6,606 nt of DNA, from the NCBI GenBank assembly GCA_031552315.1, contig JAVBMP010000120.1, positions 1-6,606 of the forward strand. Reading direction: 5' to 3'. Positions 1 to 6,606 of this stretch are shown in pieces; the first letter of the stretch is position 1; each line of letters begins with the position of its first letter. A program made the position numbers and the translations under genes. This DNA comes from JAVBMP01 sp031552315 (GTDB lineage: Bacteria; Desulfobacterota; Desulfovibrionia; Desulfovibrionales; Desulfovibrionaceae). The notes below the pieces were generated by a model. The model was given only the letters and a program-made list of their open reading frames with translations. It had not been told where the DNA came from and searched no databases.

Positions 1-15
1 GCGAGCAAAGCTCGC
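1..15. repeat. Short perfect stem-loop at the window edge
   Basis: GCGAGC (1-6) and GCTCGC (10-15) are perfect inverted arms around an AAA loop. The stem may extend left beyond the window. No U-tract follows on the plus strand inside the window, so I do not call it a terminator. Confidence 0.55.
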
Positions 16-31
16 CTACGACTATTTCGCG

Positions 32-57
32 GCAAGGATTTGAAGACAAATCCTTGC
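32..57. repeat. Perfect 11-bp inverted repeat
   Basis: Arms GCAAGGATTTG (32-42) and CAAATCCTTGC (47-57) are perfectly complementary around a four-base loop, AAGA. No T-run follows on either strand, so it resembles an extragenic palindrome more than an intrinsic terminator. It is one of a row of hairpins filling the left 120 bases. Confidence 0.65.
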
Positions 58-58
58 T

Positions 59-91
59 GAGCAATTCACTCATTTCAATCGTAAATTGCTC
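59..91. repeat. 8-bp inverted repeat with 17-base loop
   Basis: GAGCAATT (59-66) pairs perfectly with AATTGCTC (84-91). The right arm belongs to the first copy of the direct repeat at 72-92, so inverted and direct repeats are interleaved here. Confidence 0.5.
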
Positions 92-118
92 TAGGCTATT
101 TCAAGAGTAAAATGCTCT
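72..118. repeat. Two-copy imperfect direct repeat, 26-base period
   Basis: Positions 72-92 and 98-118 match at 18 of 21 bases (ATTTCAA, then GTAAA/GTAAA, then TGCTCT). The second copy also contains a small stem, AGAG (104-107) with CTCT (115-118), framed by GGCT (94-97) and AGCC (120-123). The arrangement looks like a small dispersed extragenic repeat; its function is unknown. Confidence 0.6.
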
Positions 119-255
119 AAGCCCACTAAAAAAAACAAGCCCTAAACGAGTTTTTACCCGCCCGGAGCCGCTTCAATAAAAATTCCTTCCGCTACAAATG
201 TCTTAATTTTTCAGAGCAAATCAACTTTAATTTTATACCAGATCTGTCGAGGGGC

Positions 256-303
256 CGCGGGGAAATCATTTCCCCGCGTGGGGTTCAGGGGCAAAGCCCC
301 TGA
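256..303. repeat. Pair of GC-rich stem-loops, REP-like
   Basis: The first stem has arms CGCGGGGAAAT (256-266) and ATTTCCCCGCG (268-278), complementary over 11 bases around one central base. The second has arms TCAGGGGC (285-292) and GCCCCTGA (296-303) around AAA. Two palindromes six bases apart downstream of the last gene of an operon are typical of REP/BIME-type extragenic elements. They could slow RNA decay or end transcription of the slyX operon, but there is no U-tract after either stem. Confidence 0.65.
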
Positions 304-305
304 CC

Positions 306-376
306 GCCGAAGGCATTCCGCCCGGCGAAAGCATTTCATCGGCAAAGGCATTTTGTTTGGTGAAAGCATTCCGCTT
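306..376. repeat. Four degenerate 18-base tandem repeats
   Basis: Units start at 306, 324, 341 and 359 (spacings 18, 17, 18), each fitting GGYRAARGCATTYYRYYY with minor mismatches; a partial fifth unit, GGCGAA, follows at 377-382. GCATT recurs at 313, 331, 348 and 366. The array ends about 12 bases before the slyX stop codon, so it lies wholly in the 3' untranslated region of the operon transcript. The shift to a 17-base unit argues against a coding constraint. Confidence 0.65.
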
Positions 377-394
377 GGCGAACTAGGCGCGATT

Positions 395-619
395 TTACAA
401 ATAATGCGGCGGGCGGGTATTTTCCGGCGGGGCGGAAGCGGCATCGCAAAGTTCTTCAAGCTCGCTTATTTTACGCCGGGCTTTTTGCAGTTCCGCCGCA
501 AGGGTGTTTATTTCATTTTGCTGGGCCTGCAGGGCCTCATTCAGTTCTTGCAGCAATTTTTCTTGAAAGTACTGGTTTTCTTCCAGTTTGGTAATGCGAA
601 ACCCGTGGTTATGTATCAT
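395..619 (-). CDS. slyX: SlyX family small coiled-coil protein
   Basis: This 74-residue protein fits the SlyX family, whose members are usually about 70 residues and whose molecular function is unknown. Almost the whole chain from residue 10 to 57 is a heptad-patterned, Glu/Gln/Lys-rich coiled coil, including a QEKLLQELNEAL segment that matches the FQE-x-x-IEELN part of E. coli SlyX as I remember it. The chain ends in RPPHYL, close to the conserved PPHY C-terminus of the family. There is no signal peptide, so it is probably cytosolic. The ATG at 617-619 lies 8 bases past the TAG stop of the upstream TPR gene; a weak AGG overlaps that stop codon, so translation may be coupled. It is the last gene of the operon. 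The main alternative is an unrelated short coiled coil, but the C-terminal motif makes that unlikely. Confidence 0.82.
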   Translation of the reverse strand: MIHNHGFRITKLEENQYFQEKLLQELNEALQAQQNEINTLAAELQKARRKISELEELCDAASAPPENTRPPHYL

Positions 620-627
620 TTTTTAAC

Positions 628-3600
628 CTACATTCCGCCGGAAAAATCCCCGACTTTTTTGCGCAGTTCTTCCGCCCGCAAGGCGGAAGCGGCCATGCGG
701 CCGTGCGGGGTGGCGGGATATTTTGTGGAAAGCTCGATCATTATTTTATTCCAGTTTTCCATATCATCACGGCTTTTATAAATTTTTGCCCGGTTGTATT
801 GCAAAGAAACATATTCGCTTGAACCGTCTTCAACATAATTTTGCAGCATGTTACCGTAATGCAGGGCTTCTGTGCTTTTGCCAACCAGCAAGGAAATTTC
901 CATAAGCATGGAAATTTGCGTTTTTATTTTGGCGGTATCGGCCTTTTCCGGGTTTTCTTTGGCCAGTTCCAGCAAAATGCGCAAAGAATCCTCGCCAAGG
1001 GAATAGGCGGTTTCAAAGTCTTGCACTTCTTTGGCGGCGCGGGCGAGGAAATATTCCACATAGGCCAACTGGGATTTGTTCAGATTTTTATTTTCATAAA
1101 GCTTTTTCCAGATGGTCGTGGCCTGGTTGCGCTTGCCCAAATTCTCGCTGGCCAGGGCCAGGGCATAGTCCAGTTGCAGTTGCAATTCCGGCGTAAGGTT
1201 CCACAGTTCCGTACGCGCGGCCAGTTCTTCAATCTTCAGCCAGTTTTCATTTTCAAGGTGAATGTTCAGGGCCAGGCTGAGGGCCATTTCCGAATAGAGC
1301 GGCACATTGCGCAAAAAAAGCGGTTCCATAATAGATATGGCCTTGTCCGGCATTTTGCGCAAAGCCAGGCTGGTGGCAAGCCCCATGCGGCTTGCCGGGT
1401 CAAGGTCGGCTTCCTGCTCGTTCACAATGGGGTATTTATCCCACAATTCCTGCACGTTGCCGTACATTTCATTGGCCACTCTGTCTTTTGTCATGTTGGC
1501 AAAGGCCTGCATGGCTACGTCTCGCGCCCGTTCACCCAAGGTTTTATCCAGGTTGGGGGTTTTTGCCAGAATGCTGCACTGGTCCAGGGCTTCTTCATAT
1601 TTCTTTTCCATAAGCCGCCACATGGCAAGCTTAAGGCGGGCGATGGGCACCAGCGGGCTTTGCGGGTGTTTTTCAATAATTTCCAGGTACACATCGGAAG
1701 GTTGCTGGACAAGGCTGCCCCGTTCAAACACGGGGGAAAGGTCGGCCACGGTCGGGGCGTCATACACGCCGTTTTCCGCCTTGCGCATTTTGGCTATAAG
1801 CCCGGCATCCGTATCCGGAAAACGCTTTATCACCTCGTCATAGACCGCGCTTGCGGCCTCATGCTGGTTGCTGGTGGAATATATGTCGCCTATGCGCGTC
1901 AGCACAATGTCGATATCTGGCGCGTTCGGCATCAGGTTGTAATAATTCCAGTAACGGGCGGTGGCCTGCTTCAGGTCGCCCACGCGGGTGGCAACGTCGC
2001 CCGCCAGCGCCAGAATGGGCGGGTATTCCAGATAATAACCCGGCCAGCGCTTTTCCAAAAATGTTACAATGCTTCTGGCCTGATTGTTGTACCCAAGCTG
2101 GTAAAGCGCCTGGGTAAGGCCAATGCCCGCGTCGCGGGAATATTGGCTGTCCGGGTAGTTATCCACTATATACTGGTACTGGTCGGCCGCCGCCTGCACG
2201 CGGCCCTGGCGCATCAAGTATTCCGCCACGTAATAATAGGAAAGCGGAATGCTTGCATCATGCGGGAATTTTTTGCGCAACAGGCCAAAGTAGGCATCGG
2301 CCTGGCTGCGGTTGTCGGCCATAAGATAAATGTAGCCCAAACGCAGATAGGCCATGGCATTACGCGGAGAATCCGGATTAAATACCAGCGCGTCATTGGT
2401 TGTGCTTTCTATTTCATTAAATTTTTCAACAGGTTGTTCTTTGTAAAGCGCAAAAGCCATGTCCGCCCGGCGGTGCAGGGCCTGTTCCCGCTGGGCGTTA
2501 TCCTTCATGCGCGGGTTTACCAGCAGGGCATCCGCTGTGGCGTAAGCCTTGGCGTATTCCCCTTCCAGAATCATGGCCTCAATCATTTCCAGCTCTTTTG
2601 CAGGGTCTGGAGGCGGGGGAACCGGGTTGCCCTTTTCATCAACGTAAATAACATTTTCTTCCGGCGCGGCATCGGAAACTTTGCCGGAAGCGCCAGGCCC
2701 GGCCTTACCGGGCTGGCCAGACTGGCCGGCCTGATTGGGCTGGCCGGGCTGGCTGGCTTGACCGGGTTGAGCCGGTTGCGCGGGTTGAGCCGGGCCAGCC
2801 GGTGACGCTGGCTGGCCTGGTGACGTGGGCTGGCCGCCAGTCTGCCCGGTTTTTTGGCCGTTTTTCCCATCACCAGCCGGGCCTTGGGTAGCGCCGGTTT
2901 TTTCAGTTGCCCCGGCGTTTTGGGGCGGCGTGGCGGGTAAAATATCCGGCGCGGCGGGTTGCGGGGGCGTTTGCCCCGGTTCATCCACCGCCTGCGCCTT
3001 AAACTTCAGGTATTCTTCATAGCCGGGGCTGCCCGGCGCAACACGCGGGTCTGTGCCGTCCTCCGGTGTGCTGTTTATTTCAAAGCGCACCAGACGGCCG
3101 TCCGGCAAAAAAGTGGGGAACGGGCCAGAGGCCGCGCCATTCGCCTGCCCTTTGGAAAGTGCCAGCACAGGTTGCAGGGGAGGCTTGGCGGTTTGGGCCG
3201 GTTGGCCCGGTTGGCCCGGTTGAACAGGCTGAACGGGCTGGCCCTGCTGATCCGGTTGGCCCGGTTGAACGGGCTGAACGGGCTGAACCGTTTGCCCTGC
3301 CTGCCCCGCTTCGTCCGAAGGGGTGCCCGGTGACGCAGTTTGGGATGGCTGGGAGGGTTGGGCGGAAGGCGACGGCGGCAAAATATCCGGCGCCTTCAAA
3401 GGTTCCTTACCCGCGTTGGCGGCCTTTATGGCCGGAAGGGTTTTGGGTTGCGGGGCGGGGTTATCTTTGGGCGGCACAGCCGGGGGCAAGGCGCTGTCCT
3501 GCATGTTGTCTTTAACAGAACGCATGGGGGCAGAACGTGTTGGGGCGGGCTTTTCTTCCGCCGCGGGTTTTGCTTCCGGCTTCGGCTTTTGTTCCGGCTT

Positions 3601-4145
3601 GGGGGCTGGCACGGGTTCCGGCTTCGGCTTTTGCTCGGCAACAGGCTTCTGTTCCGCCGGTTTTTGTTCCGCCGGCTTCTGTTCGGGCGTGGACGCGGCG
3701 CGGCTTCCGCCGCTTACTTCTTCCCAGCGCGCGCCAGTCGGGTCTTTAAAAAATTCCACGATAAGGCTGTTGCCTTCGCGGCGCACCAGGTAGCCAAAAG
3801 CCGGGTCTTTAAGGTTTATGGCAAGCCCTGCCCCGCTGCCCGCGCTGCCCGTGCTGCCCGTGCTACCCGTGCTACCATTGAACAGCCGGGCGGTAGCCGG
3901 GGCGGAAATGGCAAAATCTTTGATAAGTTCCTGATTATTGGCGCCTTGCAGGTTCAAGCGCACAGACGTTGCGCTGTCGCGCACCACGGCCCCAAAGCCG
4001 CCTTCACCCCGGCCAAGGTTGAAGACCAGGCGTTCCCGATTGGGCATGGCAGACCATTCCACAGTGGCGGACAAAGCCCGCGCCGGGCCGCAAAGCCATA
4101 ACCCCGCGAAGAGTATGGTAATGGAAAGGCGCTTTATTGACAAAC

Positions 4146-4149
<4 letters not shown>
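628..4149 (-). CDS. Large exported tetratricopeptide-repeat protein with Pro/Gln-rich linker
   Basis: A 1173-residue protein. Residues 1-25 form a Sec signal peptide: Lys6-Arg7, a hydrophobic core, then ARA as a likely signal peptidase I site. There is no proper lipobox before Cys20, so the mature protein is probably periplasmic or surface-linked. Residues about 28-145 form a small beta-rich domain (RERLVFNLG, TSVRLNLQG, SLIVEFF) that resembles AMIN-type domains only loosely. Residues 150-515 are disordered and repetitive: EQKPA units (156-187), QPVQPGQP units (288-318) and a collagen-like stretch (444-485), with a more ordered island at 343-385. From about 515 to the end there is a solenoid of TPR-like helix pairs, clearest near 523-545, 597-629, 637-668, 748-779, 836-865 and 1112-1148, with the YPDS/FPDT turns seen in envelope TPR proteins such as BamD and CpoB. 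Such solenoids hold protein partners together, and I infer an envelope scaffold role; the partner is unknown. The ATG overlaps the stop of the activator gene (ATGA) and has only a weak ribosome site, implying translational coupling. Confidence 0.85.
2695..2817. repeat. Collagen-like low-complexity coding repeat
   Basis: This part of the TPR gene encodes residues about 445-485, a chain of GQP, AQP and GPA triplets. On the plus strand the DNA shows recurring GGCTGGC and GGTTGAGCCGG words. It is in frame and codes for the flexible linker, so copy number could vary between strains without breaking the protein. Confidence 0.6.
3196..3303. repeat. QPV/QPG low-complexity coding repeat
   Basis: The stretch encodes residues about 283-318, a run of QPVQPVQPGQP-type units. 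In the DNA, GGTTGGCCC and GGCTGAACG words recur in near-identical form (for example around 3199-3222 and 3265-3290), pointing to recent internal duplication within the disordered linker. Confidence 0.6.
3622..3684. repeat. EQKPA coding repeat
   Basis: Three consecutive EQKP(A) units (residues 156-169), followed by VAEQKPKPE, are encoded by near-identical 15-base DNA units (GTTCCGCCGG with CTTCT or TTTTT). It is a charged, Pro-rich spacer right after the N-terminal globular domain, a composition often used to cross the periplasm or cell wall. Confidence 0.6.
3829..3873. repeat. Short STG triplet repeat inside the N-terminal domain
   Basis: Nine-base units (GCTGCCCGT / GCTACCCGT) encode residues 93-101 as STGSTGSTG, followed by SAGSGAG. 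The insertion interrupts the otherwise ordered N-terminal domain between two predicted beta strands, so it is probably an extended loop. Confidence 0.55.
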
Positions 4150-5249
<1,100 letters not shown>

Positions 5250-5250
5250 G

Positions 5251-5258
5251 CCTCCTCC
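5251..5258 (-). promoter_or_regulatory. Strong ribosome binding site of the activator gene
   Basis: Read on the minus strand, GGAGGAGG ends two bases before the ATG at 5249 (the first GGAGG leaves a spacing of about 4-5 bases). It is far stronger than anything in front of the two upstream in-frame ATGs and decides the start. Confidence 0.75.
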
Positions 5259-5268
5259 AACAAACTGT

Positions 5269-5297
5269 AACATAATCTTATTTCTTTGACCTGTCAA
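5269..5297 (-). promoter_or_regulatory. Predicted sigma-70-type promoter of the activator-TPR-slyX operon
   Basis: On the minus strand, TTGACA (5297-5292) is followed after exactly 17 bases by TATGTT (5274-5269), a good -35 and a fair -10. Transcription would start near 5262, giving a leader of about 13 bases that still holds the ribosome site. The -35 is embedded in the palindrome TTGAC-N2-GTCAA (5286-5297), and a second palindrome lies just upstream, so a repressor bound there would block this promoter. I saw no -24/-12 element (GG-N10-GC type) in the region. Confidence 0.55.
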
Positions 5298-5316
5298 TTT
5301 CCTGACATAAAGTCAA
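5286..5316. promoter_or_regulatory. Candidate tandem operator, two TGAC/GTCA palindromes
   Basis: TTGAC-CT-GTCAA (5286-5297) and TGAC-ATAAA-GTCA (5303-5315) are two dyads whose centres are about 17-18 bases apart. The first overlaps the predicted -35 of the minus-strand operon promoter and the second lies just upstream of it. Dyads of this size suit an HTH dimer such as the neighbouring S24 repressor. The assignment of the binding protein is inference. Confidence 0.4.
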
Positions 5317-5452
5317 TAGGCAATTGCAACTTTTTTTAACTTTTTCTAAAAAATCTCTAAAGTTTTTTACATTTCGCACTTTCCGAAGCGGATGCGCTCA
5401 AGTTAATAATTGTTATTCTATATTGAAAAACGAAATTTTTTTGCTTTACCAC

Positions 5453-5487
5453 TTGACATAAAGAAGAACATAGTTTCTATCTAGATA
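5453..5487 (+). promoter_or_regulatory. Predicted promoter and operator of the S24 repressor gene
   Basis: A consensus -35, TTGACA (5453-5458), is followed by a poor -10 whose position is ambiguous (TCTATC at 5476-5481 with 17-base spacing, or TATCTA at 5478-5483 with 19). The -10 region overlaps a perfect 10-base palindrome, TATCTAGATA (5478-5487). The -35 shares GACATAAAG (5455-5463) with two other sites in the region. A strong -35 with a weak -10 covered by a palindrome fits an autoregulated repressor gene. Confidence 0.4.
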
Positions 5488-5526
5488 CATAAATCATACT
5501 GAAAAGGGCGGTTTTTTCTTTATGTC
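5455..5526. repeat. 11-bp inverted repeat flanking the repressor leader
   Basis: GACATAAAGAA (5455-5465) is repeated exactly on the other strand as TTCTTTATGTC (5516-5526). The right copy covers the ATG start codon (5522-5524). The arms are 50 bases apart, so they may be paired operator half-sites or could form an RNA stem only if transcription starts upstream of the predicted promoter. Confidence 0.5.
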
Positions 5527-6259
5527 TACTTTATATGACAAAACTATCGACTGGCTTAAGCAAAATTCTCAGGTACACGGACAATCCGCAGAGCTTATGC
5601 GCAAAGCCAAGGCCCCCAAGGCTTCCTGGTACAAAATGCTGCAGGGGAAGGAAGTGTATGCCTCCAGCGTTATAACCTGGCTGGAAAATTTGGGCTTCCG
5701 CCTTGTTTTCCCTGATGAATCCCGTGAAGTAAGCGATGTGTGTTTTGTGGAAGCCAGGCTGAGCAACGCCGCGATTGAGGCCGGAAGGCCGGAATCTGAA
5801 GACTATCTGGCGGTGCCGCTGGTTGGGGAAGCCGGGGCCGGGCCGGGCATGTTGCAGAATGCGGATATTGAAACCTGGGTGCTGGTTTACCGTAATTACC
5901 ACCCCATTATGCGCCGGTCAGACCTTATCGCCGTGGAAGTGGGCAAAAACCAGCGTTCCATGTCCCCCACCCTGCTGCCCGGCGACATAGTGCTTGTTGA
6001 CCGCAAGGATTGGGGACAAAACGGCTTCTACTGCCCCGGCAATATTTTTCTGGTGCGGGAACCCGGCCAGGAAGGCGGGGGGAAAATAAAGCGGGTGGCC
6101 CTTTCCGGCAAGGGAGAAAGCGCAATTATAACCTTTTACAGCGACAATGTTGCGGAAAATGAACCGGAACCTTTTCCTTTGTCACTATATGACGGCGACC
6201 TGCGCAACGCCATTGTAGGCCGTATTATTTGCGCCTGGGCCGATTTAAGCAGAAAATAG
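5522..6259 (+). CDS. S24-peptidase-type (CI/LexA-like) transcriptional repressor
   Basis: A 245-residue repressor with an N-terminal helix-turn-helix and a C-terminal S24 (LexA/CI-type) domain. Residues about 21-60 fit an XRE-like DNA-binding domain: SAELMRKAKAPKASWYKML supplies helices 2-3 and ITWLENLGFRL a later helix, though the match is degenerate. The S24 fold begins near 97 with VPLVGEAGAGPGM; Ala106-Gly107 (or Ala104-Gly105) is the likely self-cleavage bond by comparison with Ala-Gly in LexA and CI. RSMSPTLLPGD (145-155) carries the catalytic Ser146, and KIKRVAL (188-194) the general-base lysine, most likely Lys190. With both catalytic residues present, RecA-stimulated autocleavage after DNA damage is plausible. 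It is transcribed away from the activator operon across a 272-base spacer rich in dyads. No integrase or other phage gene is visible, so it may be a host regulator or a leftover phage repressor. The ribosome site (AAAAGGG near 5502-5508) is about 13 bases from the ATG, longer than usual. Confidence 0.85.
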   Translation: MSTLYDKTIDWLKQNSQVHGQSAELMRKAKAPKASWYKMLQGKEVYASSVITWLENLGFRLVFPDESREVSDVCFVEARLSNAAIEAGRPESEDYLAVPLVGEAGAGPGMLQNADIETWVLVYRNYHPIMRRSDLIAVEVGKNQRSMSPTLLPGDIVLVDRKDWGQNGFYCPGNIFLVREPGQEGGGKIKRVALSGKGESAIITFYSDNVAENEPEPFPLSLYDGDLRNAIVGRIICAWADLSRK

Positions 6260-6299
6260 CCAGAGGGGTTTGGCATCAGACGAAGCCGCCTTCGCCCGC

Positions 6300-6467
6300 T
6301 TACGGCCATTCCACCTGTGTGCAATACTTGGCGAAATATTCTTTGGTATTTCCTGTAAGGGAACTGCCTGTTTCCTTCAGCAGGGAAATTATGTCGTATT
6401 CAAAAAACTGCTCCGCTCCGTAACGCCGGTATCCGTTTTTTGAATTACGTCCATAAAATATTATCCC
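6300..6467 (-). pseudogene. Remnant of a MerR-family regulator (wing and helix region)
   Basis: Reading the minus strand from 6467 gives 55 residues ending in TAA at 6300-6302. The segment GRNSKNGYRRYGAEQFF, followed by EYDIISLLKETGSSLT, fits the MerR family pattern after the HTH: R-x-x-x-NGYR-x-Y, an acidic/aromatic helix, then I-x-LK-x-x-G-x-SL, the wing and following helix of the DNA-binding domain. The N-terminal HTH (about the first 20 residues of such proteins) and the C-terminal dimerisation and effector parts are missing. The frame overlaps the last bases of rtcB in another phase and has no credible start codon or ribosome site, so I read it as a truncated relic rather than a working gene. 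The similarity is judged by eye; a chance match is possible but unlikely given the run of family-specific residues. Confidence 0.55.
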
Positions 6468-6606
6468 TTCAGCACGATCAGCGGTTTGAAATGGTCCAGA
6501 ACATCCACCAGAACGCCGTCTTGCGCCGCCAGCACGTCGTCTATTTTTTTGTATGCCCAGGGCGCTTCATCCAGCACGTCTTTATCCGTGCGGCACACAA
6601 CGCCGC
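6461..6606 (-). CDS. rtcB: RtcB RNA ligase, C-terminal fragment cut by the window edge
   Basis: The last 47 full codons before a TAA stop at 6461-6463 encode GVVCRTDKDVLDEAPWAYKKI and then DDVLAAQ, ending in KPLIVLKG. This matches the conserved end of RtcB: E-A/I-P-x-AYK-x-I-D-x-V-x-x-AQ, then a hydrophobic strand and a terminal V-KG. RtcB is a GTP- and Mn2+-dependent ligase that joins RNA 2',3'-cyclic phosphate (or 3'-phosphate) ends to 5'-hydroxyl ends, used in RNA repair and, in archaea and animals, tRNA splicing. The catalytic histidine and metal ligands lie upstream of this piece and cannot be checked. The C-terminus appears intact. A Trp (EAPWAYK) stands where many members have a small residue. 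It is convergent with the S24 repressor gene. Confidence 0.85.
   Translation of the reverse strand, partial: GVVCRTDKDVLDEAPWAYKKIDDVLAAQDGVLVDVLDHFKPLIVLKG

Larger units (their letters stand above)
1..394. other. Non-coding, palindrome-rich region downstream of slyX
   Basis: I find no convincing gene in this stretch; open frames crossing it have low-complexity products and no recognisable family. It holds stem-loops at 1-15, 32-57, 59-91, 104-118, 256-278 and 285-303, an imperfect 21-base direct repeat (72-92 and 98-118), and four degenerate 18-base tandem units (306-376). GC-rich palindromes in the right half sit next to AT-rich repeats in the left half, so it looks like a patchwork of extragenic repeat elements at the end of an operon. 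The left edge is cut by the window, so a flanking gene may begin just outside. Confidence 0.6.

Noticed and set aside
211..459. 82-codon minus-strand frame overlapping the slyX end and the repeat region
   Set aside because: It runs through palindromes and tandem repeats, overlaps slyX in another frame, and its product resembles no family.
841..2805. Open frame of 654 codons on the plus strand, antisense to the TPR gene
   Set aside because: It is the shadow of a clearly coding gene; its product is rich in Phe, Gly, Arg and His with no recognisable domain, as expected from reading GC-biased codons backwards. No credible ribosome site or promoter precedes it.
2695..3303. Possible CRISPR-like array from the recurring GGCTGGCC/GGTTGGCC words
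   Set aside because: Units are short, contiguous and in frame, without spacers of constant length; they encode a Pro/Gln/Gly linker.
3340..4101. Arg/Gly/Phe-rich open frame of 253 codons on the plus strand
   Set aside because: It mirrors the Pro/Gln/Lys linker and N-terminal domain of the TPR gene. The composition is explained entirely by the complement of those repeats.
5320..5327. GCAATTGC palindrome and nearby TTGCA as a sigma-54 promoter
   Set aside because: The GG and GC elements are not separated by the required spacing, and an eight-base palindrome in AT-rich DNA is weak evidence on its own.
6281..6294. CGAAG-CCGC-CTTCG hairpin as terminator of the S24 gene
   Set aside because: The stem is only five base pairs and no T-run follows on either strand.
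6229..6423. 64-codon plus-strand frame after the S24 gene
   Set aside because: It begins inside the S24 gene and lies antisense to the MerR-like relic; no start signal and no recognisable product.

Overview
The window looks like chromosomal DNA of a Gram-negative bacterium, most likely a Desulfovibrio-like member of the Desulfobacterota. That placement is an inference from four things: the FleQ/FlrA-style bacterial enhancer-binding protein, the Sec-exported TPR protein, the SlyX homologue, and a lone S24-type repressor, all in moderately GC-rich genes separated by AT-rich spacers. I could not confirm it by a database search.

From left to right: positions 1-394 are non-coding and dense in palindromes and short repeats. 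Positions 395-5249 hold a three-gene operon on the minus strand, transcribed from right to left: a sigma-54-type AAA+ activator without an N-terminal sensor domain (4146-5249), a 1173-residue exported TPR protein with a long Pro/Gln/Gly-rich linker (628-4149), and a small SlyX-family gene (395-619). The first two genes overlap by ATGA and slyX starts 8 bases after the TPR stop codon, so the three are almost certainly co-expressed. Positions 5250-5521 are an AT-rich divergent promoter region. Positions 5522-6259 (plus strand) encode an S24-peptidase-type (CI/LexA-like) transcriptional repressor. Positions 6300-6467 carry what looks like a decayed piece of a MerR-family regulator on the minus strand. 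The window ends inside the C-terminus of rtcB, the RNA ligase (6461-6606, minus).

The most interesting regulatory signal is a 9-base word, GACATAAAG, found three times in the 225-base divergent region. One copy lies beside the predicted promoter of the activator-TPR-slyX operon, one overlaps the -35 of the repressor promoter, and one (inverted) covers the repressor start codon. This suggests, but does not prove, that the S24 repressor controls both itself and the neighbouring envelope operon. No tRNA, rRNA, CRISPR array, transposase or obvious prophage gene is visible. I did not find a clearly new defence or mobile system; the notable items are the divergent regulatory module, the MerR remnant and the repeat-rich left end.
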